DNA of 6,423 bases from CAVTOO01 sp963736355 (GCA_963736355.1 CAVTOO010000012.1:1-6423); one strand, 5' to 3'. Counted from the stretch's first letter, positions 1-6,423 are shown. A program made the numbers and translations. Notes: a model not told the origin generated them from the letters alone.

Positions 1-30
1 ATGCGACTGTCAGCGCGATGTAGCTCTGAT

Positions 31-54
31 CCCTCCCCCGCTTGCGGGGGAGGG
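31..54. repeat. Second copy of the GC hairpin
   Basis: A perfect 11-bp inverted repeat with loop TT. Its arms differ from the hairpin at 147-170 only at the base next to the loop. It forms the outer end of the composite palindromic repeat. It may also serve as a terminator for whatever gene lies beyond the left window edge; this is inference. Confidence 0.6.
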
Positions 55-146
55 GTCGATCGACTGAGCGAAGCGAGAAGATCGGGGTGCGGGTACGCCA
101 CGCAGGTGCGGTTCAGACCCCCACCCGGTCTCGCCAACGCTCGCCA

Positions 147-170
147 CCCTCCCCCGTAAACGGGGGAGGG
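147..170 (-). terminator. Strong GC hairpin after livF, possible terminator
   Basis: A perfect 11-bp inverted repeat with a 2-nt loop starts 10 nt downstream of the livF stop codon on the minus strand. The stem is very GC-rich. No T-run follows it; the T-rich bases (TCTTTCTTAT) lie before the stem on the minus strand. It is therefore not a textbook intrinsic terminator. It could act as a Rho-assisted stop or a 3'-end stabiliser. The palindrome has the same form on both strands, so it could serve either direction. Confidence 0.4.
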
Positions 171-180
171 ATAAGAAAGA

Positions 181-890
181 TCACTCCACCTTCAGCCCGA
201 TCAGGCGTTCCAGCGTGGCCTCGTCCTTGCTGAGGTCCGCCGATGTCGCGCGATGCGCGACGCTTCCGCGCTCCAGCACGATCGCATTCTGGGTCAGCGA
301 CAGCGCGATTTCGGCATGCTGCTCGACCAGGATGAAGGCCGTGCCCTGTTCGGCCAGCATCTTGCGGATGGCGGCGGTCAGCTCCTCGACGATGATCGGG
401 GCCAGGCCCTCGAACGGTTCGTCCAGCAGCAGCAGCGACGGATTGGTCAGCAAGGCGCGCGCCAGAGCCAGCATCTGCTGTTCGCCGCCGGACAACTGAT
501 TGCCCTTGTTGCCGCGCCGCTCATTCAGACGCGGCAGCAATTCGTAAATCCGCTCGATGGTCCAATGCCCCGGCCGCGCGGTGACCGTCAGATTTTCCGC
601 AACCGTTAGCGACGGAAAGATTTCGCGCTCCTGCGCCACCCAGCCGATGCCGCCGCGGCGCGCTTGTACGGCGCGACCCGGGTGATGTCCTCGCCGCGCC
701 AGTGGATGCTGCCGCGCGTCATGCGCGTGAAGCCCATGATGGTGAGAAGCAGCGTCGACTTGCCAACGCCGTTGCGGCCGAGCACCGCAAGGCTGCCCTT
801 GTCGGCGAGATCGAACGAGATGTCGTTCAGCACCACGGCGTCGCCATAGCCGGCACGCACGTCTTTGAGCGAAAGCAGCGTCTCAGCCAT
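181..890 (-). pseudogene. livF: LivF-type ABC transporter ATPase, interrupted by a single-base frameshift
   Basis: This is the second ATPase of a branched-chain amino acid family (HAAT) importer, a cytoplasmic subunit that pairs with LivG under the LivH/LivM channel. The first frame runs from ATG at 890 to TAA at 606-608 and gives 94 residues, with Walker A GRNGVGKS at residues 38-45. Family similarity stops after APYKRA (about residue 78) and resumes one frame over as GWVAQEREIF. Adding one base near 656-657, for example a third C in GCC-CGC, restores a 236-residue protein, the usual LivF length. The restored protein has Q-loop Q87, signature LSGGEQQ 133-139, Walker B LLLLDEP with catalytic E158, and H-loop H192. 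The start at 890 is favoured by GGAG six bases upstream and by an 8-nt overlap with the livG end. As written, neither fragment has a full ATPase site. The family call is firm; true loss versus sequence error cannot be decided here. Confidence 0.88.
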
Positions 891-1638
891 GATGCGCTCC
901 GCCAAGATAGACCTCGCGCACGCGCGGATCGGAGGAAATCTCCTTCGGCGTGCCTTCGAGCAGGATCGCGCCGCCCACCATCACGATGATGCGGCTGGCG
1001 AAGCGGAACACGACGTTCATGTCGTGTTCGATGAACAGCACGGTGATGTCCTGCGACAGATCGGCGATCACCGAGAACAACTCGGAGCTTTCCTCCGGCG
1101 GGACGCCGGCGGCGGGCTCGTCGAGCAGCAACACTTGCGGGCGGGTCGCGAGCGCCAACGCGATTTCGAGCAGCCGTTGCTGGCCGTAGGCCAGTTCGCG
1201 CGTGGTGCGATAAGCGTGGTCGCCGAGCCGCAGCGAATTCAGGATCGCATAGGCCTCGTCGGCATTGTCGCGATAGGACGGCAGCGCCTTCCACCAGGTG
1301 CCGGCATCGCCGGTGCGCTCGCAGATCGCAAGCGTCACGGCCTCGAGCGCGGACAGGTTCGGAAACAGCGTGTTGATCTGGAAGGTCCGCACCAGCCCGC
1401 GCTTCACCCGCGCGTCCGGATGCAGCGCGGTGATGTCGTCGTTGCCGAGCAGGATCTGCCCTGAATCGGGTCTGATCATGCCGGTCATGAGGTTGATCAG
1501 CGTGGTCTTGCCGGCGCCGTTCGGGCCGATCAGCGCATAGCGCTCGCCCTTCGGGATCGCGATCGAGATATCGCGCGCGACCTGCAATTGGCCGAAGCTT
1601 TTGTTGAGGTTGCGGGTGGAGAGCGCGGGGGTGGTCAT
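883..1638 (-). CDS. livG: LivG-type branched-chain amino acid ABC transporter ATPase
   Basis: A 251-residue cytoplasmic ATPase that hydrolyses ATP to drive substrate import with LivF, LivH and LivM. All ABC motifs are present in order: Walker A GPNGAGKT at residues 38-45, Q-loop Q87 in RTFQ, signature LAYGQQR at 149-155 (the LivG-type variant of LSGGQ), Walker B VLLLDEP at 169-175 with catalytic E174, and H-loop H205 in FIEHD. The C-terminal EGTPKEISSDPRVREVYLG stretch is typical of LivG. The length is normal for the family. The start ATG at 1638 overlaps the livM stop as ATGA. The reading frame stays open far upstream inside livM, but residues before MTTPAL have no ABC character, so that extension is rejected. 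The 3' end overlaps livF by 8 nt, which suggests translational coupling on one transcript. The motifs indicate an intact enzyme. Confidence 0.95.
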   Translation of the reverse strand: MTTPALSTRNLNKSFGQLQVARDISIAIPKGERYALIGPNGAGKTTLINLMTGMIRPDSGQILLGNDDITALHPDARVKRGLVRTFQINTLFPNLSALEAVTLAICERTGDAGTWWKALPSYRDNADEAYAILNSLRLGDHAYRTTRELAYGQQRLLEIALALATRPQVLLLDEPAAGVPPEESSELFSVIADLSQDITVLFIEHDMNVVFRFASRIIVMVGGAILLEGTPKEISSDPRVREVYLGGAHHG

Positions 1639-2627
1639 GTGCTGCGCCGCCCCGTGATCACGCGATAGAGATGCGACAGCCCACCGAGGATGCCGTTCGG
1701 CAGCAGCATGACAGTTGCGACGAGCAAGAGACCAATCCAGAAATACCAGTATTGCGGGTTGATGCCGGAGAACTGATCGCGCGCCACCATGAAGATGACA
1801 GCGCCGATCAGCCCGCCATAGAGCATGCCGGCGCCGCCGAGCACGAGCATGACCAGCACGTCGGCGGAACGCTGGAAATCGATCGAGCCGAGCGACACCG
1901 TGGAGGTGGTTTGCGCCAGCAGCGCGCCTGCAATGCCGGCGATCGCGGCTGACATCGTGTAGATCTTGCGGATATGCGCGTCGCTCGGCGCCCCGATCGC
2001 GGGCATGCGCACGGAGTTTTCGCGGATGCCGCGCAGCGCCAGCCCGAACGGCGAATTGGTCAGGCGCCGCGCCACCAGGAAGATCAGAAACAATACCACC
2101 AGCGAATAGGCATAGGCGGTGCGGCCCCACAGGTCGAACTCGAACATGCCAAGCAGCTTGCTGATCCGGATGCCCTGAAGGCCATCGGCGCCGCCGGTGA
2201 GCCAATGCGCGCTGTTGGCGAGCTCATGCACCAGGAAGCCCAATCCCAGCGTGATCATGATCAGCGCCAGATGTTTGAAGCGCGAAACGATGAAGCTGGT
2301 GGCGAAGCCGAACAATCCGGTCACCACGGCAGCCGCCAGCAGCCCGAAGGTCGGATCGCCATAGCCGTGTTTCGAGATGATGCCGGCGGTATAGGCGCCG
2401 ATCCCGAAGAAGGCCGCGTGACCGAGCGACACGATGCCGGCATAGCCAAGGATCAAATCGAGCGACAGCGCGAACAGCGCGGTGATCGCGATCTGGCTCG
2501 CGAGCGACAGATAATTCGGAAATACGAAGAACGGCAGGATGGTGGCAAGCCAGAACAGATATTCCAGCGGATGCCAGCGAACCTGGGCGCGCAGATAGCC
2601 GTACGGGGTGGGGGATGGTGTGCTCAT
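1635..2627 (-). CDS. livM: LivM-type branched-chain amino acid ABC transporter permease
   Basis: A 330-residue inner-membrane permease that forms the translocation path with LivH. About eight to ten hydrophobic segments are visible, starting near residues 21-38 after a hydrophilic N-terminus. Family landmarks are the block GYAGIVSLGHAAFFGIGAY at 61-79, the TGGADGLQGI loop at 144-153, and the cytoplasmic coupling loop SPFGLALRGIRENSVRMPAIG around 182-202, which contacts the ATPases. LVLGGAGMLYGGLIGA near 251-266 is also typical. The ATG at 2627 lies 4 nt after the livH stop. The ribosome binding site is weak (AAGCGG), so translation may depend on coupling to livH. The stop TGA shares bases with the livG start. 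It appears full length and intact. Confidence 0.95.
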   Translation of the reverse strand: MSTPSPTPYGYLRAQVRWHPLEYLFWLATILPFFVFPNYLSLASQIAITALFALSLDLILGYAGIVSLGHAAFFGIGAYTAGIISKHGYGDPTFGLLAAAVVTGLFGFATSFIVSRFKHLALIMITLGLGFLVHELANSAHWLTGGADGLQGIRISKLLGMFEFDLWGRTAYAYSLVVLFLIFLVARRLTNSPFGLALRGIRENSVRMPAIGAPSDAHIRKIYTMSAAIAGIAGALLAQTTSTVSLGSIDFQRSADVLVMLVLGGAGMLYGGLIGAVIFMVARDQFSGINPQYWYFWIGLLLVATVMLLPNGILGGLSHLYRVITGRRST

Positions 2628-2631
2628 CGCG

Positions 2632-3519
2632 CTACCGCTTGCCGAACAGGCCCTGCGGCCGCCACATCAAAAGAACGACCATCACAAAATAGATCATGAA
2701 GGCGCCGACCTGCGGCACATAATACTTGCTGGCGATGTCGCTGATGCCGATCAATACGGCGGCGACGAACGAACCCCAGATCGAGCCCAGACCGCCGACC
2801 GACACCACGATCAGAACGTAGACGAGATAGGTCAGTGCAAAAGACGGGTCGAGCCCGACGATTTCGATCGCCAGCGACCCGCCGAGACCCGCGAGTCCGG
2901 ATCCAAGCGCGAACGCAACCGCGAACGTGCCGTCGACATTGATGCCCAGACCGCGCGCCATGCGCTGGTTATCGACCGCGGCGCGGACCTGCTGGCCGAA
3001 GCGCGTGTATTCCAGTGTCAGCACCAGCACCAGCGTGACAGCGAGGCCGACGGTGACGAGGAACAGACGATAGACACCGAAATTAATGCCGAAATAGACG
3101 ATGGAGCCGCGCAACCAGGTGGGCGTCACCGCCGGCTGCAACACGGTGCCGAAGATATAGGCCGCGCTCGCGATCGCCATGAACGCAAGCCCGATGGTGA
3201 GAAGCACCTGATCGAGTTCGCTCGCGTTATAAAGCCGGCGGTACAGCGTGCGCTCGAGAACCACGCTCACCATGGCCGCGGCCAGAAATGCCATTGGCAG
3301 CGTTGCGAGGAACGGCCAGCCGAGGCTGTGAACCAGTGTCACTGTCACATAGGCGCCGAGCATCGCGAACGCGCAATGCGCGAGATTGACGAAATTCATC
3401 ATGCCGAGCGTGACCGACAGCCCCACCGACAGCAGGAACAGCAGCATGCCATAGGCAAAGCCGTCGAACAGAACGCCGATGATAGGCCCCAAAGTCGTAC
3501 CCTCAGCCTGACGCCTCAC
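2632..3519 (-). CDS. livH: LivH-type branched-chain amino acid ABC transporter permease
   Basis: A 295-residue inner-membrane permease, partner of LivM. Conserved blocks are SVGLSVTLGMMNFVNLAH at residues 31-48, the coupling loop EYTRFGQQVRAAVDNQRMARGLGIN at about 160-184, and the end block VSVGGLGSIWGSFVAAVLIG at 239-258; the protein ends LFGKR, as LivH proteins often do. Cys49 stands where the family usually has Gly in the AHGAF motif. The start is uncertain. GTG at 3519 has AAGGA five bases upstream. An in-frame TTG at 3492 has GAGGG at a good distance and would give a 286-residue protein beginning MGPIIGVLFDGFAYG, closer to the usual short LivH N-terminus. No ATG lies before the first membrane segment. 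It is the first gene of the compact livHMGF block, 172 nt after the binding protein gene. Confidence 0.94.
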   Translation of the reverse strand: MRRQAEGTTLGPIIGVLFDGFAYGMLLFLLSVGLSVTLGMMNFVNLAHCAFAMLGAYVTVTLVHSLGWPFLATLPMAFLAAAMVSVVLERTLYRRLYNASELDQVLLTIGLAFMAIASAAYIFGTVLQPAVTPTWLRGSIVYFGINFGVYRLFLVTVGLAVTLVLVLTLEYTRFGQQVRAAVDNQRMARGLGINVDGTFAVAFALGSGLAGLGGSLAIEIVGLDPSFALTYLVYVLIVVSVGGLGSIWGSFVAAVLIGISDIASKYYVPQVGAFMIYFVMVVLLMWRPQGLFGKR

Positions 3520-3642
3520 CCCGGTCCTTAAGCCTCGCCTTCAGGGAGCGGGGCGTCCCGCGTCATTGAAGGAGGGGCCGTCCACCGATTTCGGGATGCG
3601 GCGGATGGATGCTCTTCTTACTGAAACTATATCACACAAGGC

Positions 3643-3671
3643 AACGCCCGGAGCGGGAGGCCCCGGGCGTT
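3643..3671 (-). terminator. GC hairpin between binding-protein gene and livH, likely attenuator or mRNA stabiliser
   Basis: Perfect 9-bp arms (AACGCCCGG and CCGGGCGTT) enclose an 11-nt loop. The hairpin starts 20 nt past the binding-protein stop codon. On the minus strand it is followed by GCCTTGTGTGATATAG, which has only scattered T residues, so it would be a leaky terminator at best. In binding-protein-dependent transporters such a hairpin after the binding-protein gene is a known way to keep that protein in excess over the membrane subunits; applying this here is inference. Confidence 0.6.
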
Positions 3672-3691
3672 AGATGTTCCAACAGGAAAGC

Positions 3692-4882
3692 TTATTTCTT
3701 GGTCTTCATCCGCTCTTTGACCGGATCCTTGACTTCCAGGATCTTGTCGACCTCGACATTCTGCAGCTTGCCGTCGACCTTCTCGACGCGACGGATGTAC
3801 ACGGTCTGGATGATATCGCGGGTCTCCGGATCGATGGAGATCGGTCCGCGCGGGCTCTCCCACTTCGAACCCTTGGCGGCATCGATCATCGCCTGCGCGT
3901 CGGTCTTGCCACCGGTCTTCTTCAGCGTGTCGTAGATCAGCTGCATGCCGTCCCAGCCGCCGATCGAGAAGTAATCGGGGTTGCGGCCGTAAGCAGCGTT
4001 ATAGGCCTTCACGAAGGCATCGTTCTTGGCCGACTTGTGGGCCCAGTCGTAATGTCCGGCGGTAATGATGCCGAGGCCGGCATCGCCGAGCGTCTTCAGC
4101 GCATTGTCGTCGGTGACTTCGAGCTGGCCCATGACCTTGGTCTTGCGGGCGTCGATGCCGCGTTCGGCCAGCGCCTTGCCGAGTGCGCCCGGCTGGGAGC
4201 CGCCCGGAACGAAGATATAGATGCCTTCCGGGTTGAGATCCTTGGCGCGCTGCACGTAAGCGGAGAAGTCGGGGTTGGCGACGGCCATCTTGACCTCGCC
4301 GACGATTTCGCCACCGGCATCCTTGAAGCCTTGGACGAACGCGCCGCCGGCATCGAGGCCCGGACCGTAGTCGGAGACCATGGTGTAGGCCTTCTTCACA
4401 CCGCCCTTTTTGGCCGCCCAGTCGCCGAGCGCCTGGTTGAGCTGCGGCGTGGTGAGCGAAACGCGCGCCATATAGGGCGACTTGGTGGTGATGATCGAGG
4501 TCGCGGCATTCATCACGACCATGAACTTCTTGGCCTGATCCGACACGTCGCCGGCAGCCATCGCATTCGGGGTCAGCACGAAACCGGCGAGAATGTCGAC
4601 GCCGTCGCGCACGACCAGTTCCTGCGCCAGGCGCTTGGCGACATCGGGCGCGATACCGCCGGTATCCTTGCGGATGAATTCGACCTTGCGGCCGGCGACG
4701 GTGTCGCCGTTTTCCTTCACGAACAGCTTGATGGCGTTGTCCATCTGCGTCGCCGCATCGGCGAACGGGCCGGAATACGGCATGATCAGGCCGATCTTGA
4801 CCGGGCCCTGCTGCGCCGTTGCGGCGCCCGCGAACAACGCGGTCGCGGCCAATGCCGCGAGTCCAATTGCACTTTTCTTCAT
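3692..4882 (-). CDS. Periplasmic substrate-binding protein of a Liv/HAAT-type ABC transporter
   Basis: A 396-residue type I periplasmic binding protein (Leu/Ile/Val-binding, Peripla_BP_6 fold). A Sec signal peptide is clear: basic MKKS, a hydrophobic run LAALAATALFAGA, and an AxA cleavage site ATA|QQ after residue 23. There is no lipobox cysteine, so the mature protein should be soluble. The mature protein opens with VKIGLIMPYSGPFA, the typical first strand and ligand loop; later family stretches include TMVSDYGPG, GWDGMQLIYDTLKKTGGK and SPRGPISIDPETRDIIQTVYIR. The lysine-rich tail ends MKTKK. The ATG at 4882 is fixed by AGGAGG eight bases upstream and by the signal peptide. The ligand is unknown: related proteins bind branched-chain amino acids, amides, urea or aromatic acids. 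I leave the symbol empty because livJ/livK would imply a specificity not shown. Confidence 0.95.
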   Translation of the reverse strand: MKKSAIGLAALAATALFAGAATAQQGPVKIGLIMPYSGPFADAATQMDNAIKLFVKENGDTVAGRKVEFIRKDTGGIAPDVAKRLAQELVVRDGVDILAGFVLTPNAMAAGDVSDQAKKFMVVMNAATSIITTKSPYMARVSLTTPQLNQALGDWAAKKGGVKKAYTMVSDYGPGLDAGGAFVQGFKDAGGEIVGEVKMAVANPDFSAYVQRAKDLNPEGIYIFVPGGSQPGALGKALAERGIDARKTKVMGQLEVTDDNALKTLGDAGLGIITAGHYDWAHKSAKNDAFVKAYNAAYGRNPDYFSIGGWDGMQLIYDTLKKTGGKTDAQAMIDAAKGSKWESPRGPISIDPETRDIIQTVYIRRVEKVDGKLQNVEVDKILEVKDPVKERMKTKK

Positions 4883-4890
4883 CGCTTATT

Positions 4891-4898
4891 CCTCCTCA
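4891..4898 (-). promoter_or_regulatory. Strong ribosome binding site of the binding-protein gene
   Basis: TGAGGAGG on the minus strand, 8 nt before the ATG at 4882, is nearly full complement to the 16S anti-Shine-Dalgarno end. It is much stronger than the sites before livH, livM and livG, which fits high production of a periplasmic binding protein. Confidence 0.85.
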
Positions 4899-4937
4899 AA
4901 GCCATTGATCTTTCACGCTTAATCTCGCGTTGGGCGG

Positions 4938-4966
4938 ACACTATCGGCAGCCGCTCAGCCGGTCAA
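4938..4966 (-). promoter_or_regulatory. Candidate sigma70-type promoter for the transporter operon
   Basis: On the minus strand TTGACC (4966-4961) is a 5/6 match to the -35 box. After a 17-nt spacer, TAGTGT (4943-4938) is a 4/6 match to the -10 box. Transcription would start near 4931 and leave a leader of about 50 nt before the ATG at 4882. The surrounding 178-nt gap (4883-5060) holds no gene and no clear terminator. No operator was recognised. The call rests on box matches and spacing only. Confidence 0.45.
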
Positions 4967-5060
4967 TGAATCCTGCCTTTGATGCGGCAATTGGGATGCC
5001 CACTCGATTTGGCTTGGTAAACGGTGGGACTTTTGGTCGCGCAGCATCGCGGGAGCAGTG

Positions 5061-5354
5061 TCAATAATACTCAATGTGAACGCGAACGGTGCCGTTAGCC
5101 TCGTCGTAGAAGCCGTATTTCCTGGCCTTATCGAGCATGGCGGTGATCGGATCCGGTGTGATGGTGTCGGCCATCGCAAGGGCGCGCAGATCGGATTCCT
5201 TCATCCAGATATGCTCGGGCGTGCAGGTCGCGCTGAACGGCAGACCACGTTCGATGTCGGTTGCGGTCCAACCGGACGGCACGCGCAGTTTCAGCCGCTG
5301 GTAATCGTCCCTTTCGAGAAGTTCATGTTGTCCGGACGAAAGCTGGATGATCAT
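5061..5354 (-). CDS. Hypothetical 97-residue protein
   Basis: I do not recognise this protein. It is soluble in character, with no signal peptide, membrane segment or cysteine pair (a single Cys in SATCTPEH). It begins MIIQLSSGQHELLERDDYQRLKLRVP, has a central stretch with WTATDIERGLPF and EHIWMKESDLRAL, and ends in a charged segment with KARKYGFYDEANGTVRVHIEYY. Codon use is GC-rich at third positions, like its neighbours, and supports real coding. The ATG at 5354 is 16 nt after the monooxygenase stop codon, with only a weak AGG before it, so translation is probably coupled to that gene. It may be an accessory or partner of the flavin monooxygenase; that is inference from position only. Opposite-strand frames overlap this stretch but lack support. 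Confidence 0.72.
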   Translation of the reverse strand: MIIQLSSGQHELLERDDYQRLKLRVPSGWTATDIERGLPFSATCTPEHIWMKESDLRALAMADTITPDPITAMLDKARKYGFYDEANGTVRVHIEYY

Positions 5355-5370
5355 CGGATGCCTGTCGGCG

Positions 5371-6423
5371 TCAATGCGAAGACGCCAGTTCGAGGTTGCA
5401 GGACTGCGACGCGTTCGGGGCGCGATCGGAGCCGGCGATATGCTCGGCGAACAGCGATGCCGAACGCGATGCCTCGTCCGGCGTCATGTCCCCGAAATAG
5501 AGCTGGCAGGCAAGATAGTTCAGGCCGCCATCGGCCATCTGCCGGGTCAGGATATCCCGAACGGTGCGGGGCGACCCGGCGAAACCATTGCCGAGCCTGA
5601 GCAGTTCGTCGAAGGTTTCCGGATAGACATGGGAGATCGGAAACGGCGTTCCCGCCTCCTGCCACAGCATTTCCATGCCCGCGCGCCAGGGTTTGTAGGC
5701 CCGGCGCCCGATGGCGACCGCCTCGGCGTCGGTGTCCGCCAACACCACATGGCGCGTGATCCCTATATTCGGCAATGCGGCCGGATCGCGCCCAAGCCGG
5801 TTCCATTCCTGGCGGTAGCGATCCGAAACCGCGCGCGCATTGTCGATCGAACCCAGCGTCATCACATTGGCTCCGTTCTGCGCGGCCCAATTCGCGCTGT
5901 CCGGTTTTGTCGTCGCATACCACATCGGCGGATGCGGCCGCTGGAACGGATGGATGCGGACGGGAAAGCGCTCGATGGTGATGTGTTTGCCCGCGAAATT
6001 CACTTCGTCCTGCGTGAAGGCCTGCCGGATGATTTCGAAATTCTCCAGATAGCGGGTCTGCGCAGTCGCCGGATCGTCGCCATACATCGCGATCTCGTAT
6101 GGCATGGAGCCGCGGCCAAGTCCGAGTTCGAGCCGTCCGCCGCTCAGTTGGTCGAGCATGCAGATTTCCTCATAGGCCCGGATCGGATGATAGATCGGGA
6201 GCACGAACAGCAGCGGCCCGACGCGCATGCGCTTGGTGCGCTGGATGGCCGAGGCGAGAAACACGCTCGGCGACGGCGCGAAGCCGAGCGGCGTGCCGTG
6301 ATGTTCGGCCAGATGGTAGCAGTAAAAGCCGAGCTGGTCGCAGAGCGCGATGAAGCGCAACCGGTCTTCGTATTGCTGGTGAAGCGGCGTTCCGGCCCCA
6401 TCCATATGGTCGAAGATTGCGTA
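5371..6423 (-). CDS. Luciferase-like (LLM class) flavin-dependent monooxygenase, 5' end beyond window
   Basis: The visible 350 residues belong to the bacterial luciferase-like monooxygenase family (TIM-barrel enzymes that use reduced FMN or F420 and O2, or catalyse related redox steps). Evidence is the opening YAIFDHMDGAGTPL, the block LAEHHGTPLGFAPSPSVFLA with EHH at visible residues 40-42, LLFVLPIYHPIRAYEEICML, and the family hallmark LDQLSGGRLELGLGRGS at about 90-106. PPMWYATTKPDSANWAAQNG in the middle and GFAGSPRTVRDIL near the C-terminus are also typical. The frame stays open to the right edge, so the ATG at 6405 is internal; homologues usually start only a few codons before YAIFDH, so almost the whole enzyme is seen. 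Substrate and cofactor cannot be told from sequence. It lies upstream of the small unknown gene and the Liv-type importer on the same strand. Confidence 0.9.
   Translation of the reverse strand, partial: YAIFDHMDGAGTPLHQQYEDRLRFIALCDQLGFYCYHLAEHHGTPLGFAPSPSVFLASAIQRTKRMRVGPLLFVLPIYHPIRAYEEICMLDQLSGGRLELGLGRGSMPYEIAMYGDDPATAQTRYLENFEIIRQAFTQDEVNFAGKHITIERFPVRIHPFQRPHPPMWYATTKPDSANWAAQNGANVMTLGSIDNARAVSDRYRQEWNRLGRDPAALPNIGITRHVVLADTDAEAVAIGRRAYKPWRAGMEMLWQEAGTPFPISHVYPETFDELLRLGNGFAGSPRTVRDILTRQMADGGLNYLACQLYFGDMTPDEASRSASLFAEHIAGSDRAPNASQSCNLELASSH

Larger units (their letters stand above)
31..170. repeat. Composite palindromic intergenic repeat (REP/BIME-like)
   Basis: The element begins and ends with near-identical hairpins: an 11-base arm pair with a TT loop at 31-54, and an 11-base arm pair with an AA loop at 147-170. 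Both have arms of the type CCCTCCCCCG/CGGGGGAGGG. Between them lies a looser dyad: GCGAGA at 73-78 matches TCTCGC at 129-134, and the G-rich stretch 82-94 faces the C-rich stretch 117-126. The whole is therefore a roughly symmetric 140-nt unit that could fold into a large structure with two terminal hairpins. Elements of this look are common between genes in Bradyrhizobium and Rhodopseudomonas genomes (general knowledge, not checked here). It carries no credible gene. It sits just beyond the end of the transporter operon, where it may stabilise or end the mRNA. Bases 1-30 show nothing recognisable. Confidence 0.65.

Noticed and set aside
31..170. CRISPR-like repeat pair at the left edge
   Set aside because: There are only two copies, each itself a hairpin, separated by structured rather than spacer-like sequence and with no cas genes. 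A palindromic intergenic repeat explains it.
606..670. Programmed ribosomal frameshifting in livF
   Set aside because: No A/T-type slippery heptamer or internal Shine-Dalgarno with suitable spacing is seen, and LivF proteins are not known to need recoding. A one-base loss in a GC run is simpler.
1639..2205. Long upstream extension of the livG frame through livM
   Set aside because: The frame is open by chance in GC-rich DNA, but its product is arginine- and alanine-rich with no ABC features, and livM in the other frame is clearly real. The ATGA junction at 1635-1638 gives the proper livG start.
1974..3531. Long plus-strand frames opposite livM and livH
   Set aside because: The products are rich in Arg, Glu, Gln, His and Asp, the usual mirror of hydrophobic membrane-protein codons on the other strand, so these are shadows.
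3674..4969. 431-codon open frame on the plus strand opposite the binding-protein gene
   Set aside because: It is the antisense shadow of a clear binding-protein gene. The translation is low-complexity in style, with no recognisable domain or ribosome binding site.
5041..5068. TTGACA box on the minus strand at the end of the 97-residue gene as a promoter for the binding-protein gene
   Set aside because: It overlaps the stop codon and no -10-like box lies 16-18 nt downstream (the sequence there is CGCGAC). The TTGACC/TAGTGT pair further down is better.

Overview
The window is a high-GC stretch in which every supported gene lies on the minus strand, so it is best read from right to left. Protein style, GC-rich codon use and the palindromic repeat at the left edge suggest an alphaproteobacterium, probably of the Bradyrhizobium/Rhodopseudomonas group. 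That placement is inference from general resemblance; no marker gene is present.

Layout in transcription order: (1) the 3' part of a luciferase-like flavin monooxygenase gene, cut by the window edge at 6423; (2) 16 nt later, a 97-residue protein of unknown function (5061-5354); (3) a 178-nt gap with a plausible sigma70-type promoter and a strong ribosome binding site; (4) a complete branched-chain amino acid family (HAAT/Liv) ABC transporter: periplasmic binding protein (3692-4882), a 172-nt gap with a strong hairpin, permease LivH (2632-3519), permease LivM (1635-2627), ATPase LivG (883-1638) and ATPase LivF (181-890); (5) a 180-nt tail with a composite palindromic element made of two near-identical hairpins (31-170).

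The transporter genes from livH to livF are tightly packed: a 4-nt gap, then 4-nt and 8-nt overlaps, so they are almost certainly one transcript. The binding protein would capture a small amphipathic ligand in the periplasm, LivH and LivM form the channel, and LivG and LivF power it. The ligand cannot be read from the sequence; this family takes up branched-chain amino acids, amides, urea and aromatic acids. The upstream flavin monooxygenase hints that the imported compound may be an oxidisable organic molecule, but that is inference.

The main anomaly is livF. It carries a single-base deletion near 656-657 that splits it into two frames, between the Walker A half and the signature/Walker B half. 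Restoring one base gives a normal 236-residue protein. This is either a sequencing or assembly error or a recent inactivation. I see no sign of a new defence, mobile or RNA-based system here; this is mostly an ordinary metabolic and transport region.
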